Shown here: positions 24,192 to 33,010 of the stretch, one piece after another
Layout of the letters: each line of letters begins with the position of its first letter
Position numbering within the stretch: position 1 is the stretch's first letter
Source of the DNA: Halorubrum xinjiangense
Lineage (GTDB): Archaea > Halobacteriota > Halobacteria > Halobacteriales > Haloferacaceae
NCBI RefSeq assembly: GCF_900102375.1
Contig: NZ_FNBO01000017.1
Coordinates: forward strand, 1-51,592
Reading direction: 5' to 3'
DNA: 51,592 bases
The notes under the pieces: generated by a model
What the model was told of the DNA's origin: nothing
Database searches by the model: none
The model's input: only the letters and a program-made list of their open reading frames with translations
Program-made: the position numbers and the translations under genes

Positions 24192-26257
24192 GCCGACGCC
24201 GCGCGAGCGGGGCGGTGGAGGCGAGCGGGACGGTGGAGGCGAGCGCGGACGACGCTGGCGCGGACGGTGCGAGCGCGGTCGGGGCGGACGCAGACGACGC
24301 GAGCGCGGCCGACACCCTCGCGACGGGCAGTCGGCTGGCGGTCATCGACCGCGTCTGTTACGCGCTGTTCGCGCGCCACGCGAGTGATCGCAGGCACGAC
24401 GCGGACCGGAAGCGGTACCGCGGGACGGCCCTCGATACGGGCTTCGAAACGTACCTGGCGCGGGCGTACGCCCTCTCGTGGGTCGTCGCGGTCGCCGCCT
24501 TCTTCCCTGCGCTGGTCGTCGCGACGGGGGCCGCCCCCGCGGTCGCGGCCGCGGTCGAGGCGCGGTTCGGCGCGGCGCTGCTCTCGTCGGGGTCGACGGC
24601 GGCGCCCGCGCCGACGCCGGACTCCGTCGGGCCGCTCCGGACGGACCGCGCCGCGCTGCTCGTCGCGGCGGCGGCCGCGCTCCTCGCGAAGCGCGCGACG
24701 GTTTCGACCGCCGGGGTCGGCCTCCGGTGGGTGGCCGCGACGCGGCGGACGGACATCGAGCGCACGCTTCCCGGGGCGGTGCGGTACCTCGAACTGCTCT
24801 CCTCGGGGAGCGACGAGCCGCGGGCGATGCTCCGGAAGGCGGCCGCCGGCGACGCGTACGGCGCCACCGCCACCTCGCTGCGGAAGGCGCTCAACGCCGC
24901 CCGGCTCGCCGGGAGCCTCGACGAGGGGCTCCGGCGGGTCGCCCGCGACACACCTTCGCGGGAGCTGCTCGCGCCGTTCCTCCTGAAGTTCCGGAAGCGG
25001 GCCGCGGCCGGCGACGAGGCGCTTTCCGAGTTCCTCGCCACCGAGCGCCGAATGCTCTCCCACCGGCAGGACCGCGCCCGGAAGCGCGCCAGACGGTTCC
25101 TCGAACTGCTCACGGAGCTGTTCGTCGCCGTGTTGGTGCTGCCGGCGCTGCTCGTCATCGGCGCGACCGCGCTGTCGGTCGTGATCCCCGAGCTGCTCCC
25201 GCCGGTCTCCACGCCGGTCGGGGTGGTGCCGACTCGCGCCGTGGTGCTGTACGGCGCCGTCGCGTTCCTCGTCGCGTTCGGGCTGGCGGCCGCGGTCGCG
25301 GTGGGCACGCTCCGGCCGCCGAGCCAGCGCGCGAGCTACGCGGCGCCCGCGAGCCCGCGGGCGATACTCGCAACGGCCGGGCACAACCCCGCCAGTACGG
25401 CGGTCGTCGCCGCGGGGCCGGCCGTCGCGCTCGCGGCCTGGCTCGCGGTCGCGGGCTACACGCTCGTCAACGTCGCCCTCGTCGGGTACGCCGCCTTCGC
25501 GGTGCCGGTCGGGCTGGTCGCCGCGCGGCGCACTCGGATCGACGACGCGAAGGACCGCGAGCTGGCCGACTTCGTCCACGCCGTCTCCGGCCACGTCGCG
25601 CAGGGGCGCCCGCTCGAAGCGGCGGTGGCGGCGGTCGCGCGCGACGACGACCTCGGCGTGCTCGACGACGACGTGGCCGACCTCGCGTTCGCGCTGCGGT
25701 CGACGACGGCGCCCGAGGGGACGGCCCAATCGGAGTCCGGCTCCGCCGAGGAGTCGCCCGCGGTCAACGTCCGCGGCGCCGCGATCGAGCAGTTCGTCGA
25801 CCGCGTCGACACCCCCCTGGCGGCCCGGACGCTCGGGCTCGTCACTGGCGCGCTCGACGCGGGCGGCGACGCCGACGCGGTGTTCGAGACGCTCCGGATC
25901 GAGGTCGGGCGGCTGTACAGCGAGCAGCGCGCGCTCCGCTCGTCGATGCAGCCGTACATCGCGGTCGGCTGGGCCGCGGCGGTCCTCGTCGCCGGCGTCG
26001 TCGCGGTCGTGAACACGCAGGTGGTCGACGCCGCGCGGCTCGCCGAGATCGCCGCCGCCTCGGAGGCGGTGACGGAGCCGGAGGGGGTGTATCCGGAACT
26101 GGAACGCTTCCGGCTGTACGTCGTCACGCAGGCGACCATGCTGGCATCCGGCTGGTTCGCCGGGACCGCCGCGCGGGGGCGGTACGCGGCGCTGCTCCAC
26201 TCCGGCGCGCTCGTGGCGTGCTGTTACCTGGTCTTTACCGTCGGTGGGTTGGTGTGA
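24188..26257 (+). CDS. Type IV pilus membrane platform protein (PilC/TadC family)
   Basis: A 689-residue membrane protein with two copies of the T2SS-F/GspF module. The first is around 190-320 (ATRRTDIERTLPGAVRYLEL, then GSLDEGLRRVA). The second is around 450-580 (DAKDRELADFVHAVSGHVAQ). Transmembrane clusters lie at about 95-125, 155-170, 310-380, 400-450 and 590-680. The GTG start overlaps the ATPase stop by 4 nt, so the pair is translationally coupled. It anchors the ATPase and drives filament assembly. The N-terminal 55 residues are Ala/Glu/Asp-rich with imperfect repeats (SGAVEASGTVEAS...). Confidence 0.88.
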   Translation: MSRRRASGAVEASGTVEASADDAGADGASAVGADADDASAADTLATGSRLAVIDRVCYALFARHASDRRHDADRKRYRGTALDTGFETYLARAYALSWVVAVAAFFPALVVATGAAPAVAAAVEARFGAALLSSGSTAAPAPTPDSVGPLRTDRAALLVAAAAALLAKRATVSTAGVGLRWVAATRRTDIERTLPGAVRYLELLSSGSDEPRAMLRKAAAGDAYGATATSLRKALNAARLAGSLDEGLRRVARDTPSRELLAPFLLKFRKRAAAGDEALSEFLATERRMLSHRQDRARKRARRFLELLTELFVAVLVLPALLVIGATALSVVIPELLPPVSTPVGVVPTRAVVLYGAVAFLVAFGLAAAVAVGTLRPPSQRASYAAPASPRAILATAGHNPASTAVVAAGPAVALAAWLAVAGYTLVNVALVGYAAFAVPVGLVAARRTRIDDAKDRELADFVHAVSGHVAQGRPLEAAVAAVARDDDLGVLDDDVADLAFALRSTTAPEGTAQSESGSAEESPAVNVRGAAIEQFVDRVDTPLAARTLGLVTGALDAGGDADAVFETLRIEVGRLYSEQRALRSSMQPYIAVGWAAAVLVAGVVAVVNTQVVDAARLAEIAAASEAVTEPEGVYPELERFRLYVVTQATMLASGWFAGTAARGRYAALLHSGALVACCYLVFTVGGLV

Positions 26258-26371
26258 GGCCCGTCGGGGCGGAGCGCGCGACGCGCCGACGCCCGAGCGG
26301 GCGCCGCGCCACCAGAGCGGACGAGATGCCGACGCGAGGCTTTTCCACCCTGCCCGCGTAGTCAAAACCCC

Positions 26372-27076
26372 ATGGACGAGAAGACCGCCGAACTCCGCGA
26401 TCTGTTCGTCGAGGCCACCGGGTCGGAGAGCGTCACCGAGCGGCAGGCGGACGACCGCGGCACTCTCGTCGACCGCGACGACGAGGCAGTCGACGACGCG
26501 GTCCGCGAGCTCGTCGCCGCGATGCGCGAACGGTACGGCTTCTCGACGCCGCTCGGCGACGACGCCTACGCGCTGGTCGCCCGCGGCCGGTTCGACGACG
26601 CGGAGGACGCCGCGATCGCGGCGGCGATCCGGGACGGGCTCGGGGAGCGCGAGGACGCGGACGGCGACGCCGAAGTCGACGGCGACGCCGTGGTCGACCC
26701 CGAGGACGTCGACGCCGAGACGGTCCGCAAGGCGCGCCTCGACCTCCACCTCGTCCGCGAGTCGGACCGGGAGGTCGAGGCGCCCGACGAGAGCGGAGAC
26801 CCACCGTTCAACTACGCCGACCTGAAGCGGCTCACCGCCGCCGGGAACTCCATCGTCGAGTGCGCCGAGCAGTTGGGCGCCGCGCCGGACGGTGTCGCTC
26901 GGTACGCCGCGGTCGCGCGCACCGACATCGCCTCCACGCGGGCGAACGACCGCTTCCGCGACGCGTTCCGCGACCTCCTCACTGACGCCGACATCGAGGG
27001 GTCGCTCGCGAGCGACGCCCGCGAGGACGGCCTCCGCGAGGCGACCGAGGATATCGAGACGGACGTCTCTTTATAA
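26372..27076 (+). CDS. Cmi4-like haloarchaeal protein
   Basis: A 234-residue acidic soluble protein beginning MDEKTAELRDLFVEATGSES. From memory it resembles haloarchaeal proteins annotated 'conditioned medium-induced protein 4'; I cannot check this. The middle part is Asp/Glu-rich (DGLGEREDADGDAEVDGDAV). The C-terminal part (FNYADLKRLTAAGNSIVECA and EQLGAAPDGVARYAAVA) looks like a helix-turn-helix that could bind DNA. The TAA stop (27074-27076) lies within the TATA box that begins repeat copy B. Confidence 0.65.
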   Translation: MDEKTAELRDLFVEATGSESVTERQADDRGTLVDRDDEAVDDAVRELVAAMRERYGFSTPLGDDAYALVARGRFDDAEDAAIAAAIRDGLGEREDADGDAEVDGDAVVDPEDVDAETVRKARLDLHLVRESDREVEAPDESGDPPFNYADLKRLTAAGNSIVECAEQLGAAPDGVARYAAVARTDIASTRANDRFRDAFRDLLTDADIEGSLASDAREDGLREATEDIETDVSL

Positions 27077-27427
27077 ACAATTGGCTGTGGATCGTCGGTG
27101 AACACTTCCAAATCTCCGGCCGCTCTCTTATAAATAGCCAACTGCGATCCGGCGGTGAACACCTCCAAAGCCCCAGCCGGGAGGCGGGCGCACGCTCGCT
27201 GCGCTCCTCGTCACTCGCTTCGCTCGTTCCTGCGGTGCTTACGTCGCCTGCGCCCGCCTCCCGGCTGCCCCTTTGAGTCCCACCCCACCGCACAGCACCG
27301 CAGCCTCACGCCTCCCCAGCCTCGTCAGTCGCCCTCCGCGTTGCTCCGGGCGACTGACTCCCTCGCGCGTGCTGCTCGGCCGCAGAGCGGCCTCGCAGGC
27401 ACGCGCCACCGCAGTTCTATTTATAAA
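27071..27427 (+). repeat. Dispersed structured repeat, copy B
   Basis: Two 57-bp tandem units each begin with a TATA box (27071-27077 and 27128-27135) and carry GGTGAACAC(C/T)TCCAAA. The long-range stem pairs AGCCGGGAGGCGGGCG (27175-27190) with 27251-27266, with a 60-nt loop instead of copy A's 178 nt. The 3' part has CAGTCGCCC...GGGCGACTG (about 27325-27356), then GGCCGC (27378-27383) pairing with 27387-27392, enclosed by GCGCGTGC...GCACGCGC. The copy ends with another TATA box at 27419-27427 that serves the next gene. Confidence 0.85.
27419..27427 (+). promoter_or_regulatory. TATA box at repeat edge for the Cas4-like gene
   Basis: ATTTATAAA lies about 27 nt before the GTG at 27451, so the repeat edge appears to supply the promoter of the Cas4-like gene. 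Copy C ends with a very similar ATTTATAAAT. Confidence 0.5.
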
Positions 27428-27450
27428 CGATGCCGCGGCCAGCCCGTCGC

Positions 27451-28146
27451 GTGACCCTCGTCCCATTCAGCGACCTGGCCCGCGCGGCGTACTGCCCCCG
27501 ACAGCTCTACTACGTTCGGCGCGACGACGAGCGCAGCGTCCCGCCGAAGGCGCGCGAGCGCATCGACCTCGCGTTCCGGTACGACGAACTGGTCGACGCG
27601 CCGGATCGAGTGCTGCGGCGGCTACCCCTTCACCGGTCGCCGGCCGCCTACCGCCGGAATCTGGACCGCCTGCGCAAGCGCGAGGAGTACGGGAGCCTCG
27701 TCGATCCCGCGATCGAGCGTGGGTTCCTGTCAGGAAAGGACTGCCACGGCACCGTTCACAAGGTCTTGGAGCCGGCCGCAGGAACGGAAGAGTCGGACGA
27801 GGCTGCGCCGTCACCGCCGCCGATCCCGACGCTCGTCTCCTCGGGCGAGCCGCCGGCGAACGGCGTGTGGGAGCCGCAGGCGGTCCGCGCGGTCGGGCTC
27901 GCGAAGGCGCTGGCGTGGGAGCGCGAGCGGGAGATCGATCGGGCCTTAGTCGAGTATCCGGCGGTGGGCGTCGTCCGCGAGGTCCGACTGACGCTGCGGA
28001 AGAAGGCGGCGTACCGCGAGGCGCTCCGCGCGGCGCGGTCGATCGACGGCCCGCCGCCGCGCGTCGACGACGACCGCTGTGAGCCCTGCGACTACCGCGG
28101 AGAGTGCGGGACGCGGCGGCGGTCGATCCGGTCGCTGCTCGGCTGA
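27451..28146 (+). CDS. Cas4-like (DUF83) Fe-S protein, solitary
   Basis: A 231-residue protein. Its Cys layout is that of Cas4 nucleases: one near the N-terminus (ARAAYCPRQLYY) and three at the C-terminus (DRCEPCDYRGECG), which together bind a 4Fe-4S cluster. Between them PD-(D/E)XK residues are plausible (VEYPAVGVVREVRLTLRKKA) but the catalytic motif is not crisp. The GTG (27451) is preferred to ATG 27430, because the TATA box lies 27 nt before it. No cas1, cas2 or CRISPR repeat lies in the window, so this is a stand-alone member with unknown role. Confidence 0.75.
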   Translation: MTLVPFSDLARAAYCPRQLYYVRRDDERSVPPKARERIDLAFRYDELVDAPDRVLRRLPLHRSPAAYRRNLDRLRKREEYGSLVDPAIERGFLSGKDCHGTVHKVLEPAAGTEESDEAAPSPPPIPTLVSSGEPPANGVWEPQAVRAVGLAKALAWEREREIDRALVEYPAVGVVREVRLTLRKKAAYREALRAARSIDGPPPRVDDDRCEPCDYRGECGTRRRSIRSLLG

Positions 28147-28195
28147 ACCGGGTGATACGGCGCGGGGCGGCCGTCACCGAGCGCTGCGAGGGACT

Positions 28196-28684
28196 CTACG
28201 GCGAGAACGACGTACCGCACTCGGTACAGGTGAAGCGGAACCGACCTTCGTCGGTGAGTTCCGTGTCTTGGACCCGTTCTTCGCCGCAGTCGCGGCAGTC
28301 GACGATCGATTCGATCTGGTCCCAGTCGTGGCGCGCGCCGGGCGCGCCGATCGCCCACGCGACCACCCCCTCGTCGGCGTCCGCGGGCACGAATCCGGAC
28401 TGGAACTCGCCGGGCGCGAACCGGATCAGCTCGTCGGGGCCGACCGCGACCCGCTCGCGCTCGCGGCCGACCTCGAACGCCGCGGTGCCGGAGATGATAT
28501 AGAATATTTCTTCCTGGTCGTCGTGGGTGTGGAGGCCGCCCGAGAACGCGTCGCCGGGCGCGAGCTCGAAGTAGTTCATCGCGACGTGGTCCGTTCCGAG
28601 CGCGCGCGAGACCGGCTTCCGGTGGTCGTGGACGTCCATGGGGTTCGTGACGACGTCGACGTCGTCGATCGCGACTCGCTCCAT
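28196..28684 (-). CDS. Cupin domain protein with C-terminal zinc ribbon
   Basis: A 162-residue protein. The cupin barrel runs to about residue 110 with metal-ligand motif GLHTHDDQEEIFYIISG (motif 1: His, His, Glu) and motif 2 around PDELIRFAPGEFQSGFVP, where the usual His is replaced. The C-terminal zinc ribbon has CRDCGEERVQ followed by CTECGTSFSP, two CxxC pairs. The likely role is a metal-dependent small-molecule enzyme or sensor. It is convergent with the Cas4-like gene. Confidence 0.75.
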   Translation of the reverse strand: MERVAIDDVDVVTNPMDVHDHRKPVSRALGTDHVAMNYFELAPGDAFSGGLHTHDDQEEIFYIISGTAAFEVGRERERVAVGPDELIRFAPGEFQSGFVPADADEGVVAWAIGAPGARHDWDQIESIVDCRDCGEERVQDTELTDEGRFRFTCTECGTSFSP

Positions 28685-29009
28685 GGGGGTCGCTCTCAGG
28701 GGGAGCCCCTAACGCTGTCGGCGAGCCGCGCCGCGAGATCGTCGACGAGCCGCATCGAGGATTCCTCGGTGACTCCCCGGGCCGCGCCGACGATCGGTCG
28801 GTCATACCTGACGCGACCCGGCAGTTTATATGTGTGTGCGGCATCCGCACGGGTACGAATGACGCGAGACACTCGCGATCGTTCGGAGGATAGAGGAAGT
28901 CGCCTCGCGGCGGCTGGCCGCGAAATTCTCCGACGATAACGACTCCGGGGCACGACCGCCCCGCGGCGGCACCGACCCCGAGACCACCGCAGAGCCGACG
29001 GACCACCTT
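28685..29009. promoter_or_regulatory. Intergenic region with the citramalate synthase promoter and a possible leader ORF
   Basis: A TATA box (TTTATAT, 28825-28831) lies about 30 nt before an ATG at 28859, which would open a leaderless 26-codon ORF (28859-28939; MTRDTRDRSEDRG... ending REILRR). The citramalate synthase frame is open from 28863 onward (IEEVASRRLAAKFSDDNDSG reads like protein) but has no start codon before the TTG at 29010. A short minus-strand stretch (MRLVDDLAARLADSVRGSP, ending at 28696) also looks protein-like without a clear start. Confidence 0.45.
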
Positions 29010-30587
29010 TTGACCCGAACACCGCTCACCGAACTCGACGAGGTACAGCTGTTAGACACCACCTTACGCGACGGCGAACAGATGCCGGGCGTCTCCTTAT
29101 CCCCCGGCGAGAAGGTCGACGTCGCGCGCGAGCTCGACGCCGCCGGCGTCCACCTGGTCGAGGCCGGCTCGGCGTGTACCTCGGAAGGTGAGCGCGAGGC
29201 GATCCGCCGGGTCGCCGACGAGGGACTGGACGCGACCGTGACGAGCTTCGCCCGCGGCGTGAAGCAGGACGTCGACCACGCGCTCGACTGCGGCGTCGAC
29301 GGGGTGAACCTCGTCGTCCCCGCCTCCGACAAGCACGTCGAGACGAAGGTGGGGTCGACCCGCGACGAGGTCGTCGAGACGACCGTCGAGCTCGTCGAGT
29401 ACGCGAAGGATCACGGCCTGTGGGTGGAGGTGCTGGGCGAGGACGGCTCGCGGGCCGACCTCGACTACCTCGAACGCCTGCTCGGCTCCGGCCTCGACGC
29501 CGGCGCGGACCGGATCTGCTACTGCGACACGGTGGGCGCGGCCGACCCCGAGCGCACCGCGGCGGTCGTCTCGCGGCTCGCCGACCTCGGCCCGACGAGC
29601 CTCCACACCCACGACGATCTCGGCTTCGGGCTGGCGAACGTCCACGCGGGGCTGAAGGCGGGCGCCGACACCGTCCACGGCACCGTCCTCGGCGTCGGCG
29701 AGCGCGCCGGCAACGTCGCCCTCGAAGAGGTCGCGGTCGCGCTCGACCGCTCGTACGACGTCGACACCGTCGAGCTCTCCCGGCTCTACCGGCTCTGCCG
29801 GACCGTCTCGGAGGCGACGGGCGTCGCGCTCCCACCGAACAAGGCCGTCTGCGGCGCCAACGCCTTCGCCCACGAGTCCGGCATCCACACCGACGGCACG
29901 CTCAAGGACGGGACGATGTACGAGCCGTACCCGCCGGAGACGGTCGGCCGCGAGCGCCGGCTCGTCTTAGGCAAGCACGCGGGCCGCGCCGGGGTGAAGG
30001 CCGCGCTCGCCGAGCACGACGTGGCGGTCGACGACGACGAGCTGCGCGAGGTCGTCGCCCGCGTCAAAGAGCTCGGCGAGCGCGGGAAGCGCGTCACCGA
30101 CGCCGACCTCCTCGCGGTCGCCGACGACGTCCGCGGGCGCGAGCGCGAGCGCCACGTCGAGCTCGTCGACCTCTCGGCGTCCTCCGGCGGCAACCTCCCG
30201 ACCGCCTCGGTGCGGCTCCGGGTCGGCGACGAGGAGCGCGTCGCCTCCGGCACCGGCGCCGGCCCGGTCGATGCCGGGCTCGAGGCGGTCCGCGCGGCGC
30301 TCGCGGGCGACGGCGGCGACGAGCGGGGAGACGGAGAGGGGGCCGAAAGCGACGGCGTCGCCTTCGAGCTCGACTCCTACCACGTGGACGCCATCACGGG
30401 CGGCACGGACGCGGTCGTCACCGTCGAGGTCGACCTCTCGCGGGGCGACCGCTCAGTGAGCGTCTCGGCGTCCGACGCGGACATCACCCGCGCGAGCGTC
30501 GTCGGGATGGTCGACGGGCTCGACCGCCTGCTGGCCGCGGAGGCGGACGCGGCGGACGCCGAGCCGGGCGCCGTCGCCGACGACTGA
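29010..30587 (+). CDS. cimA: (R)-citramalate synthase / 2-isopropylmalate synthase family
   Basis: A 525-residue protein. The catalytic TIM barrel opens with LLDTTLRDGEQMPGVSLSPG and has LHTHDDLGFGLANVHAGLKAG (metal ligands) and GVGERAGNVALEEV. A C-terminal regulatory (LeuA dimer) domain follows around 385-515. The overall form resembles methanogen CimA, which condenses pyruvate with acetyl-CoA to give citramalate for 2-oxobutyrate and isoleucine. A leuA-type role is possible. The TTG start follows a long leader. An N-terminal extension starting further upstream cannot be excluded. Confidence 0.8.
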   Translation: MTRTPLTELDEVQLLDTTLRDGEQMPGVSLSPGEKVDVARELDAAGVHLVEAGSACTSEGEREAIRRVADEGLDATVTSFARGVKQDVDHALDCGVDGVNLVVPASDKHVETKVGSTRDEVVETTVELVEYAKDHGLWVEVLGEDGSRADLDYLERLLGSGLDAGADRICYCDTVGAADPERTAAVVSRLADLGPTSLHTHDDLGFGLANVHAGLKAGADTVHGTVLGVGERAGNVALEEVAVALDRSYDVDTVELSRLYRLCRTVSEATGVALPPNKAVCGANAFAHESGIHTDGTLKDGTMYEPYPPETVGRERRLVLGKHAGRAGVKAALAEHDVAVDDDELREVVARVKELGERGKRVTDADLLAVADDVRGRERERHVELVDLSASSGGNLPTASVRLRVGDEERVASGTGAGPVDAGLEAVRAALAGDGGDERGDGEGAESDGVAFELDSYHVDAITGGTDAVVTVEVDLSRGDRSVSVSASDADITRASVVGMVDGLDRLLAAEADAADAEPGAVADD

Positions 30588-30649
30588 GCGACGGGCGGGC
30601 GCGCCGGCGTCTGACGAGGTTTTTACCTGATGGCGTCCGACCTCGGGGT

Positions 30650-30961
30650 GTGAGCGTCGTCGTCGCGATCAAACCCTCGGCCCGCAAGCGGAACGCGAAG
30701 GTGGGACGGCTCGTCTTCGAAGACGGGACCCGCCACGCGTTCGAGAGCCGCGCGGCCGCCGAGCGGTGGGCGGACGATCTCTCGGCCGGCGACGGCCACG
30801 TCTGGGTCGCGAGCGCGCACCCCCGCGACGACGGCGACGCGGACTGTTACCTCGTCTCGCGGGCGACGAACGCGAAGCTGGAGGCCGCCTACGACAAGCG
30901 CCGCCGGCGGCTCAGGGGCGACCCGGGATCCGAACAGGAGTCGCTCGGCGGCGAGCCGTAA
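30650..30961 (+). CDS. Conserved haloarchaeal small protein
   Basis: A 103-residue basic/acidic mixed protein with a GTG start. It reads VSVVVAIKPSARKRNAKVGR, LVFEDGTRHAFESRAAAERW and GHVWVASAHPRDDGDADCYL. The last 25 residues are Arg-rich, then Glu-rich. A TTTTTAC element lies about 25 nt before the start. No domain was recognised; a small nucleic-acid-binding protein is possible. It starts 62 nt after cimA. Confidence 0.6.
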   Translation: MSVVVAIKPSARKRNAKVGRLVFEDGTRHAFESRAAAERWADDLSAGDGHVWVASAHPRDDGDADCYLVSRATNAKLEAAYDKRRRRLRGDPGSEQESLGGEP

Positions 30962-31013
30962 GCGGGCAGAAACGGCCGCGACGTCGGCGCTTCCGTCGCC
31001 GCGACGGCGTCGC

Positions 31014-32459
31014 CTACGAGGAGTTTTCGCCCGGCGCGGGGTCGGATTCGGCCCCCGGCTCCGCGTCGGACTCGGCGCCCGGCCCGGATCCCCGCGCGTC
31101 CATCATGTCCGCCGCGCGGCTCGCCCAGCCCGAGTAGCGGAAGCCGGCGGCGACGACGAGCGCCATCCAGGCGTAGGCGGCGAACACCCCGACGTACGCG
31201 CCTTCGGGACCGAACCCGGCGGTGCGACCGAGCAGCCACGAGAGTCCCAGGAAGAGGGCGAACATGCCTGAGACGCGCGCGACGAGAGGGATCCGGGTCT
31301 CGCTGGCGCCCTGTAGCGAGCCGGAGAGCGCGGAGAAGCAGGCGAGGGCGGCGCCGGCGATCCCGTACACCCGCGCGAAGTCGACCGCGGACGCGACCGT
31401 CGCCGCGTCGTCGGTGAAGATCGGAACGGCACGGGGGGCGGCGACGACGAGCCCGAGCCCGATCGCGCCGACCGTGAGCACGCCGAGGCTCGCGACCGCC
31501 CACCCGTTGAACCGCGCCGCCTCCGGATCGCCCTCGCCGAGCGCCTGCCCGACCAGGATCGACGCCGCGACGTTGTACCCGCGAGAGAGCGGACCGGTCA
31601 CCTGCTGGTAGACGCGGCGGCCGATCTGGAAGCCGGCGTTGACCGTCTCGCCGAAGCCTAAGAGGAGCGCGTTGAACGGGAACTCCGCGATTTCGGAGCC
31701 GAACCCCTCCAAGACGCGGGGGGCGCTCACCACGAGGAGCTGCTTCGCGATCGTGAGGTCGCGCGGCCGCGCGAACTCCGCGTCGGTCCACGACCCCCAG
31801 ACGGCGAAACAGAGCAGCCCGGCCGTGAGCACGTTAGCGCCCGCGGTCGCGAGGCCGACGCCGACGACCTCCAGCCGCGGGAGGCCGAACAGGCCCAGCC
31901 CGAGAACGACCGACCCGGCGATGTTGACGGAGTTGGCGGCGATGTTGACGTACATCGGTGTCCGGGTGTCTCCGGTCCCCTGAAGCGCGCGGGCGCCGAC
32001 CAGAGCGACGTGGCGCGCGGGGGCGGTCGCGAACACGATCGCGAGGTACGTCGAGCCGAGGTCGACGACAGCGGGCGAGGTCTCCTCGCCGACGAGGCGG
32101 CCGAACACGTCGATCGCGAGCTCGCCGAAGAGGAAGCCGAAGAGGACGAACGGGACGCCCGCGAGCGCGCCGAGCAGAATCGCCTGCGTCACCGCCTCGT
32201 CGCGGTTCTCCGCGGCGCCGGCGCCGGTGTCCTGCGAGGAGAGCGCGATGGCGCCGCCGCCGAGGCCGAGCCCGATCCGCAGCGGGAACCGGGCGTACAG
32301 GTCCGCGAGCCCGATGGCGACGACCGCGGCCGGCGAGAACAGCGCGGTGACTAAGACGTCGGTCGTCCGCATCGCGGTGCGGAACGTCTGCTCGGCCATC
32401 ACGGGCCACGCGAGCGAGAACACGCGCCGCCAGACGCGCCGCAGCCGCGGGAAGTCCAT
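31014..32459 (-). CDS. MATE family efflux transporter
   Basis: A 481-residue membrane protein with twelve predicted helices in two halves. It starts WRRVFSLAWPVMAEQTFRTA, typical of MatE (pfam) proteins. The second half begins AKQLLVVSAPRVLEGFGSEI, and AASILVGQALGEGDPEAARF is a classic MATE segment. It exchanges Na+ or H+ for organic cations, drugs or metabolites. The last 30 residues are acidic and of low complexity. Neighbours give no hint of substrate. Confidence 0.88.
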   Translation of the reverse strand: MDFPRLRRVWRRVFSLAWPVMAEQTFRTAMRTTDVLVTALFSPAAVVAIGLADLYARFPLRIGLGLGGGAIALSSQDTGAGAAENRDEAVTQAILLGALAGVPFVLFGFLFGELAIDVFGRLVGEETSPAVVDLGSTYLAIVFATAPARHVALVGARALQGTGDTRTPMYVNIAANSVNIAGSVVLGLGLFGLPRLEVVGVGLATAGANVLTAGLLCFAVWGSWTDAEFARPRDLTIAKQLLVVSAPRVLEGFGSEIAEFPFNALLLGFGETVNAGFQIGRRVYQQVTGPLSRGYNVAASILVGQALGEGDPEAARFNGWAVASLGVLTVGAIGLGLVVAAPRAVPIFTDDAATVASAVDFARVYGIAGAALACFSALSGSLQGASETRIPLVARVSGMFALFLGLSWLLGRTAGFGPEGAYVGVFAAYAWMALVVAAGFRYSGWASRAADMMDARGSGPGAESDAEPGAESDPAPGENSS

Positions 32460-32602
32460 GCGTCGCCTTCGACGGACCCCCGCGGTATTGATATACCGGA
32501 GCCGGTCGGCGTCGCCGGAACCCGGCGTCGGAACGTGACGCCGCAGGGGTCCCCGTCGCGTCGCGCCCGAACGTTGAAGCCCGCGAGCGACCCACGGGCC
32601 CC

Positions 32603-33010
32603 ATGGACGTCTTCGTGTACGGGACCCTGACCGAGCCCGACGCGGTCGCCGAGGTGGCGGACTCGTTCGTCTTCGTCGGGCCCGCGACGCTCGACGGCCT
32701 CCGCCTCGTCGAGGGGCGGTACCCGACGCTCGCGCCGGGCGGCGAGACCGCGGGACGGCTTCTCCGGACGGAGGCGGTCGACGCGCTCGACGCGTACGAG
32801 GACGTCGACGGCGGGTTGTACGTCCGCGAGCCCGTGCCGCTCGACGCTACGGCCGACTACCCGGAGACGGCCGCGGTGTACGTCGGCGACCCCGACCGCC
32901 TCGACGCGGACGCGACGTGGCCCGGGTCCGGCCCGTTCGCCGAGCGGGTGCGGTCGGTCCTCGACGAGCGCGGCGTGCGGGTGCGGCTCACCCACCGAGA
33001 TCCCGTCTGA
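32603..33010 (+). CDS. Gamma-glutamylcyclotransferase-like protein (AIG2/GGCT)
   Basis: A 135-residue protein starting MDVFVYGTLTEPDAV, the YGTL motif of the GGCT-like fold. GRLLRTEAVDALDAYEDVDGG leads to the position of the catalytic Glu, here in YEDVDGG or LYVREPV. It probably removes gamma-glutamyl groups as 5-oxoproline, or acts on a related amide. Since haloarchaea make gamma-glutamylcysteine, this would be a reasonable substrate. The gene is divergent from the MATE gene. Confidence 0.8.
   Translation: MDVFVYGTLTEPDAVAEVADSFVFVGPATLDGLRLVEGRYPTLAPGGETAGRLLRTEAVDALDAYEDVDGGLYVREPVPLDATADYPETAAVYVGDPDRLDADATWPGSGPFAERVRSVLDERGVRVRLTHRDPV

Noticed and set aside
23420-26749. A 1109-residue open frame on the minus strand opposite the pilus genes
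   Set aside because: It is antisense to two genes with clear motifs. Its Arg/Gly/Asp-rich text shows no domain, as expected for shadow frames in GC-rich DNA.
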